From contig NZ_NFZQ01000007.1 of NCBI RefSeq assembly GCF_002165135.1, forward strand, positions 248,001 through 312,000: a DNA stretch of 64,000 nt. The letters run 5' to 3'. Made by a program: the position numbers and the translations under genes. How positions within the stretch are numbered: position 1 is the first letter of the stretch; the number at the start of each line of letters is the position of its first letter. The notes under the pieces are model-generated. The model worked only from the letters and a program-made list of their open reading frames with translations. It was not told the origin of the DNA and ran no database searches. Positions 27,839-36,926 of the stretch are shown one piece after another. This DNA is from Pseudomonas sp. SID14000. Its GTDB lineage: Bacteria; Pseudomonadota; Gammaproteobacteria; Pseudomonadales; Pseudomonadaceae.

Positions 27839-28006
27839 TTAGCGGTCTTGCGCATCCTTGGCATCCGCTTCGGCGTTGCGCTCATGCACCTTGCGCAACT
27901 GTTCTTCGGTCAGTGGCAATTTTTTTGCCGTGTCGCGCAGCAGCATCAGCCCACCGACGATCGAGCCAAGGGCTATGATGAGTATCAGCCAGGCATACCA
28001 GGGCAT
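27839..28006 (-). CDS. DUF2897 small membrane protein
   Basis: A 55-residue protein: MPWYAWLILIIALGSIVGGLMLLRDTAKKL is one transmembrane helix with a short cytoplasmic charged tail (EEQLRKVHERNAEADAKDAQD). AAAGGAGAA precedes the ATG at 28006. The longer frame upstream lacks a ribosome site. Size and sequence pattern fit DUF2897, a gammaproteobacterial family of unknown function. It is transcribed away from pyrF. Confidence 0.75.
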   Translation of the reverse strand: MPWYAWLILIIALGSIVGGLMLLRDTAKKLPLTEEQLRKVHERNAEADAKDAQDR

Positions 28007-28187
28007 TGTCGTTCTCCTTTGCTGGTGATGGGCAGCGCTTGTACGAGTGTTGAGCAATTGCCCGCTCCGTTGGTTCAATTATAGGAGCCTGCCACTGCCA
28101 GGCCAATTCCGTGACCCATGGGCCCCAAAGCCCGCGTCACTTCGTTTACAATGCGCGCCGTTTTCGACTTGCCAAGAGACCCTGCCC

Positions 28188-28889
28188 ATGTCCGCCTGCC
28201 AGACGCCCCTGATCGTCGCCCTGGATTTCCCTACCCGTGAGGCCGCCCTGAAGCTGGCTGACCAGCTTGACCCTGCGCTGTGCCGGGTGAAGGTTGGCAA
28301 GGAGCTGTTCACCAGCAGCGCTTCGGGCATTGTCGAAACCCTGTGTGACAAGGGCTTCGAAGTGTTCCTGGACCTCAAGTTCCACGACATCCCCAACACC
28401 ACGGCCATGGCGGTGAAGGCCGCTGCCGAAATGGGTGTGTGGATGGTCAACGTGCATTGCTCCGGTGGCCTGCGCATGATGGCGGCCTGCCGTGAAGAGC
28501 TGGCCAAGCGCAGCGGCCCGCAGCCGTTGCTGATTGGCGTGACCGTGCTGACCAGCATGGAGCGTGAAGACCTGGCCGGTATCGGGCTGGATGTCGACCC
28601 GCAAGAGCAGGTGCTGCGTCTGGCGGCGCTGGCCCAGAAGGCTGGCATGGACGGTTTGGTGTGTTCGGCGCTGGAGGCCCCGGCGCTGAAAGCGGCGCAC
28701 CCGTCGCTGCAACTGGTGACCCCGGGTATTCGCCCGGCGGGCAGTGCGCAGGACGACCAGCGCCGTATCCTCACCCCGCGCCAGGCACTGGATGCGGGCT
28801 CGGATTACCTGGTGATCGGCCGGCCGATCAGCCAGGCCGCCGACCCGGCGCAGGCGTTGGCTGCGGTGGTGGCGGAAATTCGTGGGTAA
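28188..28889 (+). CDS. pyrF: Orotidine 5'-phosphate decarboxylase
   Basis: A 233-residue TIM-barrel enzyme of usual length. [14 protein letters not shown] starts strand one, VKVGKELF gives the first Lys, and [10 protein letters not shown] holds the Asp-Lys-Asp catalytic set. ATPGIRP-like [16 protein letters not shown] is the phosphate loop. It decarboxylates OMP to UMP, the last step of pyrimidine synthesis. The frame opens earlier but the ATG at 28188 is where family similarity starts. A strong terminator follows at once. Confidence 0.96.
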   Translation: MSACQTPLIVALDFPTREAALKLADQLDPALCRVKVGKELFTSSASGIVETLCDKGFEVFLDLKFHDIPNTTAMAVKAAAEMGVWMVNVHCSGGLRMMAACREELAKRSGPQPLLIGVTVLTSMEREDLAGIGLDVDPQEQVLRLAALAQKAGMDGLVCSALEAPALKAAHPSLQLVTPGIRPAGSAQDDQRRILTPRQALDAGSDYLVIGRPISQAADPAQALAAVVAEIRG

Positions 28890-28907
28890 CTAGCCCGCGC
28901 TGTGAAG

Positions 28908-28938
28908 AAAGGCCGGCACGAAAGTGCCGGCCTTTTTT
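28908..28938 (+). terminator. Rho-independent terminator of pyrF
   Basis: AAGGCCGGCAC-GAAA-GTGCCGGCCTTTTTT: an eleven-pair stem with a GAAA tetraloop and six T. Confidence 0.95.
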
Positions 28939-28967
28939 GTTTGGCTTGGTGCATGCACCGCCTTGGC

Positions 28968-29044
28968 GGTGATCGCCGGCAAGCCGGCTCCCACAGAAGA
29001 GCGCAGCCTCACAGGCAGAGCTGGACCTGTGGGAGCGGGCGAGT
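28968..29044. repeat. Degenerate REP pair
   Basis: CGCCGGCAAGCCGGCTCCCACAG and the opposed CTGTGGGAGCGGGCGAG are REP-like halves between the pyrF terminator and the DUF3077 gene. Confidence 0.6.
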
Positions 29045-29081
29045 CAGCTTTTGGATTTTGGGTTGTTTCCCTCAAAACCTG

Positions 29082-29357
29082 TCAGTGCAGTTTGTTCTTG
29101 GCCAGTTCGATGTCGTTCATCAGGGCCTTGGCCATGGCCAGCAGGTAATCGGCGGAGCCCAGCAGTTTATGGTCATCTTCCATGTCGCCGTCGCGCACGA
29201 GGTGCTTGATGTAGCCCAGCAGGACTGACACGTGCTCGTAGGCATCATCGATCGGTATGCCGGGTTGTACGCGGAGCAGGTCCAGGGTGGGGTTGCCGGC
29301 TTCGAGGAAGGTTTCCAGGCCTGCGGTTAGGATGGGGGAGGGGGTGTACTGTTTCAT
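29082..29357 (-). CDS. DUF3077 family protein
   Basis: A 91-residue acidic cytoplasmic protein. LLRVQPGIPIDDAYEHVSVLLGYIKHL and YLLAMAKALMNDIELAK fit the all-helical DUF3077 pattern common in Pseudomonas, for which no function is established. The start at 29357 (MKQYTPSP) is preferred; a start ten codons upstream has no obvious ribosome site. The 190 bases before it contain a structured inverted repeat that may be a leader element. Confidence 0.7.
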   Translation of the reverse strand: MKQYTPSPILTAGLETFLEAGNPTLDLLRVQPGIPIDDAYEHVSVLLGYIKHLVRDGDMEDDHKLLGSADYLLAMAKALMNDIELAKNKLH

Positions 29358-29807
29358 GGTGAAAATCCAGTGCGTGACGAGGAGCAACCACCCGGATCTT
29401 TCTCACGGACAAAGGTGGCAGCCATTGCGCGGGGTGAGAAACCGGTGCACTGACGCCGGCCAAGCCGAAGCCTGCCCGCGAATGGCTGCCATTGAACAGT
29501 GGAGCAGCAGTGCATAACAGGTTCTCACACCCGGTCACCAACATGGCGACCCGGTGAAGTTATCCCTGAGGGATTTCCCCGACAATTCAGCTGCTTCCGA
29601 CCGCTGCGTAGGATAGTTCGCTTGTTGCTTCAAGCTGAAGCGGTGGGGGCAAGGTTCAGGAAAGTCTGACGATTCTGGAGGGGCTGACAGGTGTACGCCT
29701 CAAGTGCCGTAGCGCCTGTTAGATCGAGCGCCGCGCGGGCGGCGCTCGATCTCACAGGCACTGCAAAACCCAAGGCATGCGCCTGGACGCCCAAACGTAA
29801 TCCGCAA
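29358..29807. promoter_or_regulatory. Structured leader and palindrome region upstream of the DUF3077 gene
   Basis: GGCAGCCATT (29417-29426) pairs with AATGGCTGCC (29481-29490), extended by CGCGGG / CCCGCG after one bulged base. GGTGAGAA (about 29432-29440) can pair with TTCTCACAC at 29522-29530 as an alternative fold. A 32-base palindrome, AGATCGAGCGCCGC-GCGG-GCGGCGCTCGATCT, is at 29721-29752. No gene is evident. Confidence 0.5.
29721..29752. repeat. 32-bp perfect palindrome
   Basis: Fourteen-base arms AGATCGAGCGCCGC and their complement flank GCGG. The same GAGATCGAGCGCCGC word begins each arm of the long inverted repeat at 36648-36909, so both belong to one repeat class. Confidence 0.85.
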
Positions 29808-30809
29808 TCAAACCTTGAGCACCAACTTGCCAAAATTCTCACCACAGAACAGCTTCAACAAGGTCTCGGGGAAGGTCTCCAGCCCTTCCACCACATCTTC
29901 CTTGCTCTTCACCTGCCCGCTGGCCAGCCACCCGGCAATCTCCAGCGCGGCCTTGCCATAGTCCTTGGCGTAATCCATCACCACAAAGCCTTCCATGCGC
30001 GCGCGGTTCACCAGCAGCGACAGGTAGTTGGCCGGGCCTTTCACGGCGTCCTTGTTGTTGTACTGGCTGATCGCGCCGCAAATCACGATGCGTGCCTTGA
30101 AGTTGATGCGGGTCAGCACAGCGTCGAGGATGTCGCCGCCGACGTTGTCGAAGTACACGTCCACGCCTTGTGGGCATTCGCGCTTCAGGCCGGCCAGCAC
30201 GTCTTCGGCCTTGTAGTCGATCACTCCGTCAAAGCCCAGTTCGTCCTTCAGGTACTGGCATTTCTCGGCGCCACCGGCAATACCGACCACCCGGCAGCCT
30301 TTGATCTTGGCAATTTGTCCGACGATGCTGCCCACCGCGCCGGCTGCGCCGGAAATGACCACGGTATCACCGGCCTTGGGCTGGCCGACGTCGAGCAGGG
30401 CGAAGTAGGCGGTCATGCCGGTCATGCCCAGCGCCGACAGATAGCGGGGCAGGGGCGCCAGGCTGGGGTCGATCTTGTGCAGGCCCTGGGGCTCGCCAGT
30501 GAAGTAGTCCTGCACGCCAAGGGCGCCGCTTACATGGTCGCCCGGCTTGTAGTCGGGGTGGTTGGAGGCAACCACTTCGCCAACGCCAAGCGCGCGCATC
30601 ACCTGGCCCAGGGCCACGGGCGGTATGTAGGACTTGCCTTCGTTCATCCAGCCGCGCATGGCCGGGTCCAGCGACAGGTACAGGTTGCGCACCAGCACCT
30701 GGCCTTCGCCGGGTTGTTCGGCGGGTACGGTTTCGAAACTGAAGTCGTCACGGCGCACGGCGCCGACCGGGCGTTTGGCGAGCAGGAAGCGGCGGTTGGT
30801 GTGGGTCAT
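29808..30809 (-). CDS. curA: NADP-dependent medium-chain reductase, CurA / 2-alkenal reductase type
   Basis: A 333-residue MDR enzyme without the zinc ligands of classical alcohol dehydrogenases. LSLDPAMRGWMNEGKSYIPPVALGQVMRALGVGEV is the family's N-terminal pattern, AAGAVGSIVGQIAKIKGCRVVGIAGGAEKC the NADP fold. Members reduce activated C=C bonds in enones such as curcumin and 2-alkenals. It probably detoxifies reactive carbonyls. The symbol is by family, not by proven orthology. The ATG at 30809 follows AAGGACCTGCC. Confidence 0.8.
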   Translation of the reverse strand: MTHTNRRFLLAKRPVGAVRRDDFSFETVPAEQPGEGQVLVRNLYLSLDPAMRGWMNEGKSYIPPVALGQVMRALGVGEVVASNHPDYKPGDHVSGALGVQDYFTGEPQGLHKIDPSLAPLPRYLSALGMTGMTAYFALLDVGQPKAGDTVVISGAAGAVGSIVGQIAKIKGCRVVGIAGGAEKCQYLKDELGFDGVIDYKAEDVLAGLKRECPQGVDVYFDNVGGDILDAVLTRINFKARIVICGAISQYNNKDAVKGPANYLSLLVNRARMEGFVVMDYAKDYGKAALEIAGWLASGQVKSKEDVVEGLETFPETLLKLFCGENFGKLVLKV

Positions 30810-30983
30810 GGCAGGTCCTTGTGGGCAGTGGAGGGGGAGGCGATAAATCTACCCTGTTGATATAGGCAGGTCCTTAACATCACTGACAAGCATGGTAGCC
30901 CAACCGGTGGGGTGATGATGCTGCCCGGCCGGGTGGTGGCTGACTATGCTCTGAAGCCCACCAAGCACGCTTTGGAGCACGCG

Positions 30984-31745
30984 ATGAGCATGACCTTTTC
31001 CGGCCAGGTAGCCCTGGTCACCGGCGGTGCCGCCGGCATCGGCCGGGCAACCGCCCTGGCTTTCGCCCAGGAGGGCCTGAAGGTGGTGGTGGCCGACCTT
31101 GACCCGGTCGGTGGCGAGGCCACTGTCGCCTCGATCCGTGCGGCGGGCGGCGAGGCGCTGTTCATTGCCTGTGACGTTACCCGCGACACCGAGGTGCGCC
31201 AGCTGCATGAGCGCCTGATCGCCGCCTATGGGCGGTTGGACTATGCCTACAACAACGCTGGTATCGAGATAGAGCAGGGCCGCCTGGCCGAGGGCAGCGA
31301 GGCGGAGTTCGATGCCATCATGGGTGTTAACGTGAAGGGTGTGTGGTTGTGCATGAAGTACCAGTTGCCATTGCTGCTGGCCCAGGGCGGTGGGGCCATC
31401 GTCAATACCGCTTCGGTGGCGGGCTTGGGTGCGGCGCCGAAGATGAGCATCTACAGCGCCTCCAAGCACGCGGTGATCGGCCTGACCAAGTCGGCGGCCA
31501 TCGAGTATGCCAAGAAGGGTATCCGGGTGAATGCCGTGTGCCCGGCGGTGATCGATACCGACATGTTCCGCCGCGCCTATGAGGCCGACCCACGCAAGGC
31601 CGAGTTTGCCGCTGCCATGCATCCGGTGGGGCGCATTGGCAAGGTCGAGGAAATTGCCAGCGCCGTGCTGTACCTGTGCAGCGACGGCGCGGCGTTTACC
31701 ACCGGACATTGCCTGACGGTGGATGGTGGGGCCACGGCGATCTGA
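30984..31745 (+). CDS. Short-chain dehydrogenase/reductase
   Basis: A 253-residue classical SDR. TGGAAGIGRATA is the cofactor loop, NNAG the structural motif, and S-x12-Y-SASK (NTASVAGLG ... SIYSASKHA) the catalytic set. The FSGQVALVTGGAAGIG opening is common to SDRs annotated as glucose 1-dehydrogenase or 3-oxoacyl reductase. Substrate is unknown. Divergent from the CurA-type gene with a 174-base spacer. The ATG at 30984 is where SDR similarity begins; an in-frame ATG at 30912 is less likely. Confidence 0.88.
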   Translation: MSMTFSGQVALVTGGAAGIGRATALAFAQEGLKVVVADLDPVGGEATVASIRAAGGEALFIACDVTRDTEVRQLHERLIAAYGRLDYAYNNAGIEIEQGRLAEGSEAEFDAIMGVNVKGVWLCMKYQLPLLLAQGGGAIVNTASVAGLGAAPKMSIYSASKHAVIGLTKSAAIEYAKKGIRVNAVCPAVIDTDMFRRAYEADPRKAEFAAAMHPVGRIGKVEEIASAVLYLCSDGAAFTTGHCLTVDGGATAI

Positions 31746-31757
31746 CCCGATATTGGT

Positions 31758-31850
31758 GTGGCCTTCTTCGCGGTTAAAACCGCCCCCACTTCAGGGCCGG
31801 TGATATTCCTGTGGGAGTGGGTTTACCCGCGAAGAGGCCCTGGCAGGCCA
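31758..31850. repeat. REP pair overlapping the 3' end of the MFS gene
   Basis: A degenerate arm (TTCTTCGCGGTTAAAACCGCCCCCAC) faces CCTGTGGGAGTGGGTTTACCCGCGAAGAGGCC. The second arm encodes the last residues of the leftward MFS protein, whose stop is at 31791. Confidence 0.85.
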
Positions 31851-32966
31851 CCACAATGTCAGCGCAACCACAACGCACCCCACCACCAACACCCCACCAA
31901 ACACCAACAACGCCAACCGCGACCCCAGCCGGTCACTCAGGAACCCGGTAAAGATTACCGGCAGGCTGAACCCCAGGTACGCCAGCAAGAAGAACCCGGC
32001 ACTGGCTCGTGTCTTCTGGCTGCCGGCCAGTTGGTTCACTGCCGCTAGCCCCCCCAGGTAGATAAACCCGTAGCACGCACTGCTGGCCGCTACTGCACCC
32101 AGCAACACCGCGCCCAACTGCCCACCGTCCGCACCCCAGGCCAGCACCGCATAGCTGCACGGCAATATCATCAGCCCCAGCAGCGTGGCTGTACGGCTGC
32201 CGAGGCGCCGCGCCATGGGCTGGAACAACAGCCCGCAGCTGATCACGCAAAAGGTCGAGAAGCCCGACCAGGCGTTCAGCCCATGCTGGCGCAGGATGCC
32301 TGGCAGCAGGGCGATAACCACCCCCGAGCAGGCCCACGCTAGCAAAATGGCCAGGCCATAGCCCACGCTGCCACGCGGATAGCAGGGCAGGCGCAGCATG
32401 GGGATGCGCTGTGCCGGACATGTGTCGGGCAGTCGCCACACCAGCAGAATGGCCAGCGTTGCCAGCAGCAGTTGCAGGTGGAAGCTGCCCGGCGTCAGGC
32501 TGGGGCCACGCAACAGGAACAGGCTGGTCAGCGCCGCGCCCAGGCCAAAGCCCATAGAGGTGCTGGCAGTGACCCATGTGGCGGCGCGAGGGTCATGCTC
32601 GCTGCCCATCAGCTCGCCCATGTAGGCGGTTGCCGTGGCGGTTGCCAGGCCCGTGCCCACACCCAGGCACATGCGCGCCAGGCCCAGGGTTTGCAGGCTG
32701 GGGGCCAGCAACATCAGTCCGGTGGCGAGCATCGACAGGGCCAGGGCGGCCAGAATCAGCGGCCGGCGCCCAACCCGGTCGGCCAGCCCGCCCAATGCCA
32801 GCAGCACGGGCAGCACGCCCAGCACGTAGCCGGAGAAGGCAGTCGCCGTGGCGGCGGCGCCTTGGCCGGAAAGGTCGGCGTAGGTGATGTACAGCGGGGC
32901 CGGCAGGTTGACTGCCAGGGTGATCAGACAGAGGGCGAAGGCCAAACGGGCCGGGGCGGAGTGCAT
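31791..32966 (-). CDS. MFS transporter
   Basis: A 391-residue protein with about twelve hydrophobic segments. GLADRVGRRPL between helices 2 and 3 is the MFS loop motif, and ARMCLGVGTGLATATATAYMGEL a typical helix 4-5 region. The start ATG at 32966 (MHSAPARLAF) is preferred to an upstream in-frame codon. The C-terminal tail after the last helix ([15 protein letters not shown]) is read from REP DNA. It is divergent from a MocR-type regulator gene, its likely controller. Substrate unknown. Confidence 0.87.
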   Translation of the reverse strand: MHSAPARLAFALCLITLAVNLPAPLYITYADLSGQGAAATATAFSGYVLGVLPVLLALGGLADRVGRRPLILAALALSMLATGLMLLAPSLQTLGLARMCLGVGTGLATATATAYMGELMGSEHDPRAATWVTASTSMGFGLGAALTSLFLLRGPSLTPGSFHLQLLLATLAILLVWRLPDTCPAQRIPMLRLPCYPRGSVGYGLAILLAWACSGVVIALLPGILRQHGLNAWSGFSTFCVISCGLLFQPMARRLGSRTATLLGLMILPCSYAVLAWGADGGQLGAVLLGAVAASSACYGFIYLGGLAAVNQLAGSQKTRASAGFFLLAYLGFSLPVIFTGFLSDRLGSRLALLVFGGVLVVGCVVVALTLWWPARASSRVNPLPQEYHRP

Positions 32967-33033
32967 GGTAGAGATCCTGGTTCTGTGGTGTCGCCCTTTC
33001 ACGGGTACTGCACCGCTCTCCGGTTGGGTGCGA

Positions 33034-33071
33034 TCCCTGTGGGAGCGGGTTCAGCCGCGAAAGGGCCTGGC
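33034..33071. repeat. Single REP element
   Basis: CCCTGTGGGAGCGGGTTCAGCCGCGAAAGGGCC, between the MFS start and the MocR operator. Confidence 0.8.
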
Positions 33072-33135
33072 CTGCCCACTCTGATGCCAGCCCATTCCCC
33101 TCACCAGACACACCACCAACCCTTTTATGCTTAAC

Positions 33136-33158
33136 TGTTCGCTCAAAACCAGCGAACA
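33136..33158. promoter_or_regulatory. Candidate MocR operator
   Basis: A perfect inverted repeat TGTTCGCT-N7-AGCGAACA ends eight bases before the MocR start codon. Position, symmetry and the divergent transporter suggest the site where the regulator binds its own leader. The binding claim is inference. Confidence 0.55.
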
Positions 33159-33166
33159 CTTGCCCC

Positions 33167-34564
33167 ATGCACTTGCCCCTAGACCGCACCAGCCCTACCC
33201 CGTTGGTGCAGCAACTCACTGACCGCCTGCAAACCTGGATCGACCAGCAGCGCCTGCGCCCCGGCGCGCGCCTGCCGTCAATCCGGGCCTTGGCCCGCAG
33301 CCAGGCGGTCAGTGCGTCGTGTGTGATCGAAGCCTACGACCGCCTGGTCGCCAGCGGTTGGCTGGAGGCCCGCCACGGCACCGGCTTTTTCGTCGCCGAG
33401 CGCAAACCCGGCGTGGCTGCGGAGGACGCCCAGCCCTGGGGCGAGACCGGTGACGGTAGCTGGCGGCAGTTCCGCGAGGGCCATGATGAATTGCTGAAAC
33501 TAGGCTGCGGCTGGCTGCCCAGCAGTTGGCGCGCCGCCACTGAACTGGCCCAGGCAGTACGCCAGGTCAGCCGCGGTAACCCGCAGGACCTGTTCGACTA
33601 TTGCCCACCGCTGGGCCTGGCCAGCCTGCGCCAGCAACTGCACAGGCGCCTGGCGCAGCTTGGCATCGCTGTCGGCCCCGAATGCATCCTCACCACCCAC
33701 GGCGCTAGCCACGGCCTCGATCTGTTGGTGCGCACCCTGCTGCGTCCGGGCGACACGGTGCTGGTGGAAAACCCAGGCTACTACAACCTGTACAACCTGC
33801 TGCGTCAGCACCAGGTCCACATGCTGCCGGTGCCACGCACCGCCGAAGGCCCGGACCTGGCCACCCTCGAAGCCCTGCTGGCGGCGCACAAGCCGCGCTG
33901 CCTGTTCATCAACAGCCTGTACCACAACCCCACCGGCACCAGCCTGACGCCGAAGGTGGCCTACCGCCTGCTGGAACTGGCCCGCGAGCACGACCTGCGC
34001 ATCATCGAGGACGATATCTATGCCGACTTCCAGGAGGGGCCGGCCACCCGGCTGGCCACCCTCGACAGCGAGCAGCGGGTGATCTACATGGCCAGCTTTT
34101 CGAAAACCCTCAGCAGCTCGCTGCGGGTCGGCTACCTGGTCGCCGACCCGGTGTTGCTGGCGCGTCTGGCCGAATTCAAGATGGTCAGCGGCATCGGCAC
34201 TTCGCGCTTTGCCGAGCAGGTGGTGGGGCAGATGCTGGCCAACGGCAGCTATCGAAAGAGTGTGCAGCGCCTGCGCATACGCCTGGGGCAGCACATGGCC
34301 AGGCTGCTCGGCCAGCTGGAGCAGGCGGGCTGGCAGGTGTTCTGCGAGCCTTACGGCGGCATGTTCGTCTGGGCTCGGGTGCCGGGGCGGGATTTCGCCA
34401 GCCTGGAGCGCCTGGCACTGGAACACGATGTGCTGCTCACCCCCGGCAGCGCCTTCGATTACCAGAGTGCGGCCAGCGATTGGGTGCGCATCAATGTCGC
34501 CTACGGGCAGGACTCCCGCGCCCAGGCCTTCATTCAGCACGCAGGGCGACCTCTGCCAAGCTGA
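33167..34564 (+). CDS. MocR-type (GntR-HTH plus aminotransferase-fold) transcription regulator
   Basis: A 465-residue protein. Residues 1-75 are a GntR winged helix (PLVQQLTDRLQTWIDQQRLRPGARLPSIRALA...ASGWLEARHGTGFFV). Residues 110-465 form a fold type I PLP domain, with THGASHGLDLL, NPGYYN, YHNPTGT and the PLP-Lys in ASFSKTLSSSLRVGY. Such regulators sense PLP-bound amines or amino acids. It faces the MFS gene, which it likely controls. ATG at 33167 has no strong ribosome site; the operator-like repeat sits just upstream. Confidence 0.92.
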   Translation: MHLPLDRTSPTPLVQQLTDRLQTWIDQQRLRPGARLPSIRALARSQAVSASCVIEAYDRLVASGWLEARHGTGFFVAERKPGVAAEDAQPWGETGDGSWRQFREGHDELLKLGCGWLPSSWRAATELAQAVRQVSRGNPQDLFDYCPPLGLASLRQQLHRRLAQLGIAVGPECILTTHGASHGLDLLVRTLLRPGDTVLVENPGYYNLYNLLRQHQVHMLPVPRTAEGPDLATLEALLAAHKPRCLFINSLYHNPTGTSLTPKVAYRLLELAREHDLRIIEDDIYADFQEGPATRLATLDSEQRVIYMASFSKTLSSSLRVGYLVADPVLLARLAEFKMVSGIGTSRFAEQVVGQMLANGSYRKSVQRLRIRLGQHMARLLGQLEQAGWQVFCEPYGGMFVWARVPGRDFASLERLALEHDVLLTPGSAFDYQSAASDWVRINVAYGQDSRAQAFIQHAGRPLPS

Positions 34565-34680
34565 TAGCGACACGCTCATAGCTATTTGACACTATTCTGA
34601 CGCCAGGCCCTTGTTCATCGGCTGGCAACGTTGCCACCCTTGGCCTTCGGGATAACCTCGCACGCAGAAGGGGAATCGGC

Positions 34681-36621
34681 ATGGGCGCGAGCAAGCACGG
34701 TGTGCTGGCCAACCTGGGCATGGCCCGCAAACTCGGCCTGGGCTTTGCCCTGGTGCTGGTGCTGACCCTGGCGGTGGCGGCCATTGGCATTGCCGCGCTG
34801 CACAGCGTTGGCCAGCGCTTCGACAGTTTGCGCCAACTGGCCCAGTTCAATACCGACCTGCTGCGCTTGCGCCAGCACGAGCAGGCCTTTGCCCTGCGCT
34901 CCGACATGCAGCAGGCCGAGGCATTGCGCAGCGGCCTGCAGGGCCTGGCCGAACGCGCCCGTGGCCTGCCGGCGCTGGCGGCGGCGGAAACCGACCTGGC
35001 GGCCTATGGCCAGGCATTCGAGGCCTTTGTCGAGGCGGTGCAGGCCAAGGAACTGGCGCTGGACATGGCCAGCTGGTCGGTGTCCAGTGTGGCCAACAAC
35101 CTTGACGTATTGCAGGCAGGCCTGGCCGATGACGGCGTCTACACCCTGAAGCAGTCCCAAGGCCAGCAGGGCGGTGCGTTTCTCGAACAGGCCGCGCAGG
35201 TGGCGCAGGTGTCGCGGCTGATGCTGCAGGCCATGGACGAAGCGCGGGTGCGCCTGGAGAAAAGCCGCAAGGGCGAAGAGGGCGTAAGCCAGGAACGTAT
35301 CGCCCAGACCATCGAGGCCGCCAGCCTGGTCAGCCAGTTGCAGGGCGCCGTCAGCGATGCCGGCTACCAGAGTGTGCTGGGCGAAGTGGCGGGGCACATT
35401 GGTAGTTTCTCGGAAAAACTCAACGAATACACCGACCAACTGGCCCGCGAGCAAGGGTTGAAGGCGCAGTTGCAGGCCAGTGCCGAACAAGTCACCAGTC
35501 GGGTCGACCAGGCCTACCTGGGGCAGGAGCAGACCCTGCAGGGCGAACTGCAACGCAATGCCGTGGCCATCAGCCTGGCCACGGCATTGGCGTTGCTGGT
35601 GGGTGTGCTGGCTGCCTGGCTGATCACTCGCGCCGTGGTCGGGCCGCTCAAGCATGTGATTGCCCGCGCCCAGCGCATTGCTGCCGGCGAGCTGGGCTTT
35701 GATGCCCAGGCGCCACGCCGTGATGAAGTAGGGCAACTGATGCAGGCCATGCAGCAGATGGCAGCAGGCCTGTCGGACATTGTCAGCGGTTTGCAGCAAG
35801 GTATCGAGCAACTGGCCGGCAATGCGCAGGCGCTGTCGGCGGTGACCGAGCAGACCAACCGCGAGGTGGGCAGCCAGAGGGAAGAGACCGAGCAGGTGGC
35901 CACTGCCATGCAACAGATGACCGCCACCGTGCACGATGTGGCGCGCAATGCCGAAGAGGCGGCGCAGGCGGCCCAGGCTGCGGATGATAAAGTTGATTCC
36001 GGGCAGCAGGTGGTGCGCCAGAGCATGCAACGCATCGAGCAACTGGCGGCGGCGGCAGAGACGGCCAGCGCCAGTATCGACAGCCTCAGTGCCGAGATCC
36101 ACACCATTGGCGATGTGCTGGAAGTGATCAAGAGCGTGGCCGAACAGACCAACCTGCTGGCGCTGAATGCTGCTATCGAAGCAGCCCGGGCTGGTGAGCA
36201 GGGGCGTGGCTTTGCCGTGGTCGCGGATGAAGTGCGTGCGCTGGCGCGGCGTACCCGGCAGTCTACCGAGCAGATCGAGACCCTGGTCGCCAGCTTGCGC
36301 GGTAATGCCCAGCAGTCGGTGGCGCAGATTCGCGGCAGTACCGAGTTGGTGCGTTTAGCGGTGGCTGATGCGTTGCAGACCGAAAGCGCGCTGGGCAGCA
36401 TTGCGGCAGCGGTGTCATTGATCCAGCAGATGAACCAGCAGATTGCCGCTGCGGCCGAGCAGCAGAGCTCGGTGGCCGAAGAGATCAGCCGCAGCGTCAC
36501 GCAGATCCGCGGCAGTGCCGATCAGGCGGCGTTGGCGATGCAGGACAATGCCCGGTCGAGTGTCGCGCTGGCGCAGCTGGGTACCGACCTGAAGGGGATG
36601 GTGGGGCATTTCAGGCTTTAG
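34681..36621 (+). CDS. Methyl-accepting chemotaxis protein, probable HBM-type sensor
   Basis: A 646-residue receptor. TM1 lies at about 17-40, a fully helical periplasmic domain of about 245 residues follows, TM2 ([19 protein letters not shown]) near 300, then HAMP and a long signalling hairpin with the conserved tip [37 protein letters not shown]. The size and all-helical nature of the sensor domain fit helical bimodular domains, as in McpS, that bind organic acids or aromatics. The neighbouring benE suggests an aromatic acid as ligand, but that is inference. Confidence 0.92.
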   Translation: MGASKHGVLANLGMARKLGLGFALVLVLTLAVAAIGIAALHSVGQRFDSLRQLAQFNTDLLRLRQHEQAFALRSDMQQAEALRSGLQGLAERARGLPALAAAETDLAAYGQAFEAFVEAVQAKELALDMASWSVSSVANNLDVLQAGLADDGVYTLKQSQGQQGGAFLEQAAQVAQVSRLMLQAMDEARVRLEKSRKGEEGVSQERIAQTIEAASLVSQLQGAVSDAGYQSVLGEVAGHIGSFSEKLNEYTDQLAREQGLKAQLQASAEQVTSRVDQAYLGQEQTLQGELQRNAVAISLATALALLVGVLAAWLITRAVVGPLKHVIARAQRIAAGELGFDAQAPRRDEVGQLMQAMQQMAAGLSDIVSGLQQGIEQLAGNAQALSAVTEQTNREVGSQREETEQVATAMQQMTATVHDVARNAEEAAQAAQAADDKVDSGQQVVRQSMQRIEQLAAAAETASASIDSLSAEIHTIGDVLEVIKSVAEQTNLLALNAAIEAARAGEQGRGFAVVADEVRALARRTRQSTEQIETLVASLRGNAQQSVAQIRGSTELVRLAVADALQTESALGSIAAAVSLIQQMNQQIAAAAEQQSSVAEEISRSVTQIRGSADQAALAMQDNARSSVALAQLGTDLKGMVGHFRL

Positions 36622-36647
36622 GTGCCTGGCGTGGGATTTTCGTTGGT

Positions 36648-36909
36648 GTTGAGATCGAGCGCCGCCCGCGCGGCGCTTCGCGGGGCAAGCCCGCTCCCAC
36701 ATTTGTTGCAACGTGCCGAACCTGACAGGCCATGGTTGCCAGCCTTGGTGGGCTGGCTGGATTTCTGAGTTGGCACTGTTGCCGCCTTTCCTGTCTCAAG
36801 CCATGCACCAAGGCTGACAACGCTTCTCCCACAGGCATGGTCACGTTGCAACAAATGTGGGAGCGGGCTTGCCCCGCGAAGCGCCGCGCGGGCGGCGCTC
36901 GATCTCAAC
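36648..36909. repeat. Long perfect inverted repeat with 68-base arms
   Basis: The arms at 36648-36715 and 36842-36909 are exact reverse complements over 68 bases. Each carries GAGATCGAGCGCCGCCCGCG, CTTCGCGGGGCAAGCCCGC (a REP variant) and TTTGTTGCAACGTG. The 126-base centre carries no gene. It lies between two convergent genes, so it may also stop both transcripts. Confidence 0.95.
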
Positions 36910-36926
36910 CCCACCCCAATCTATCG

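Noticed and set aside
29245..29544. Minus-strand 99-codon frame over the DUF3077 leader
   Set aside because: It overlaps the DUF3077 gene in another frame and the structured leader; coding potential not supported, though the segment may be a repeated element.
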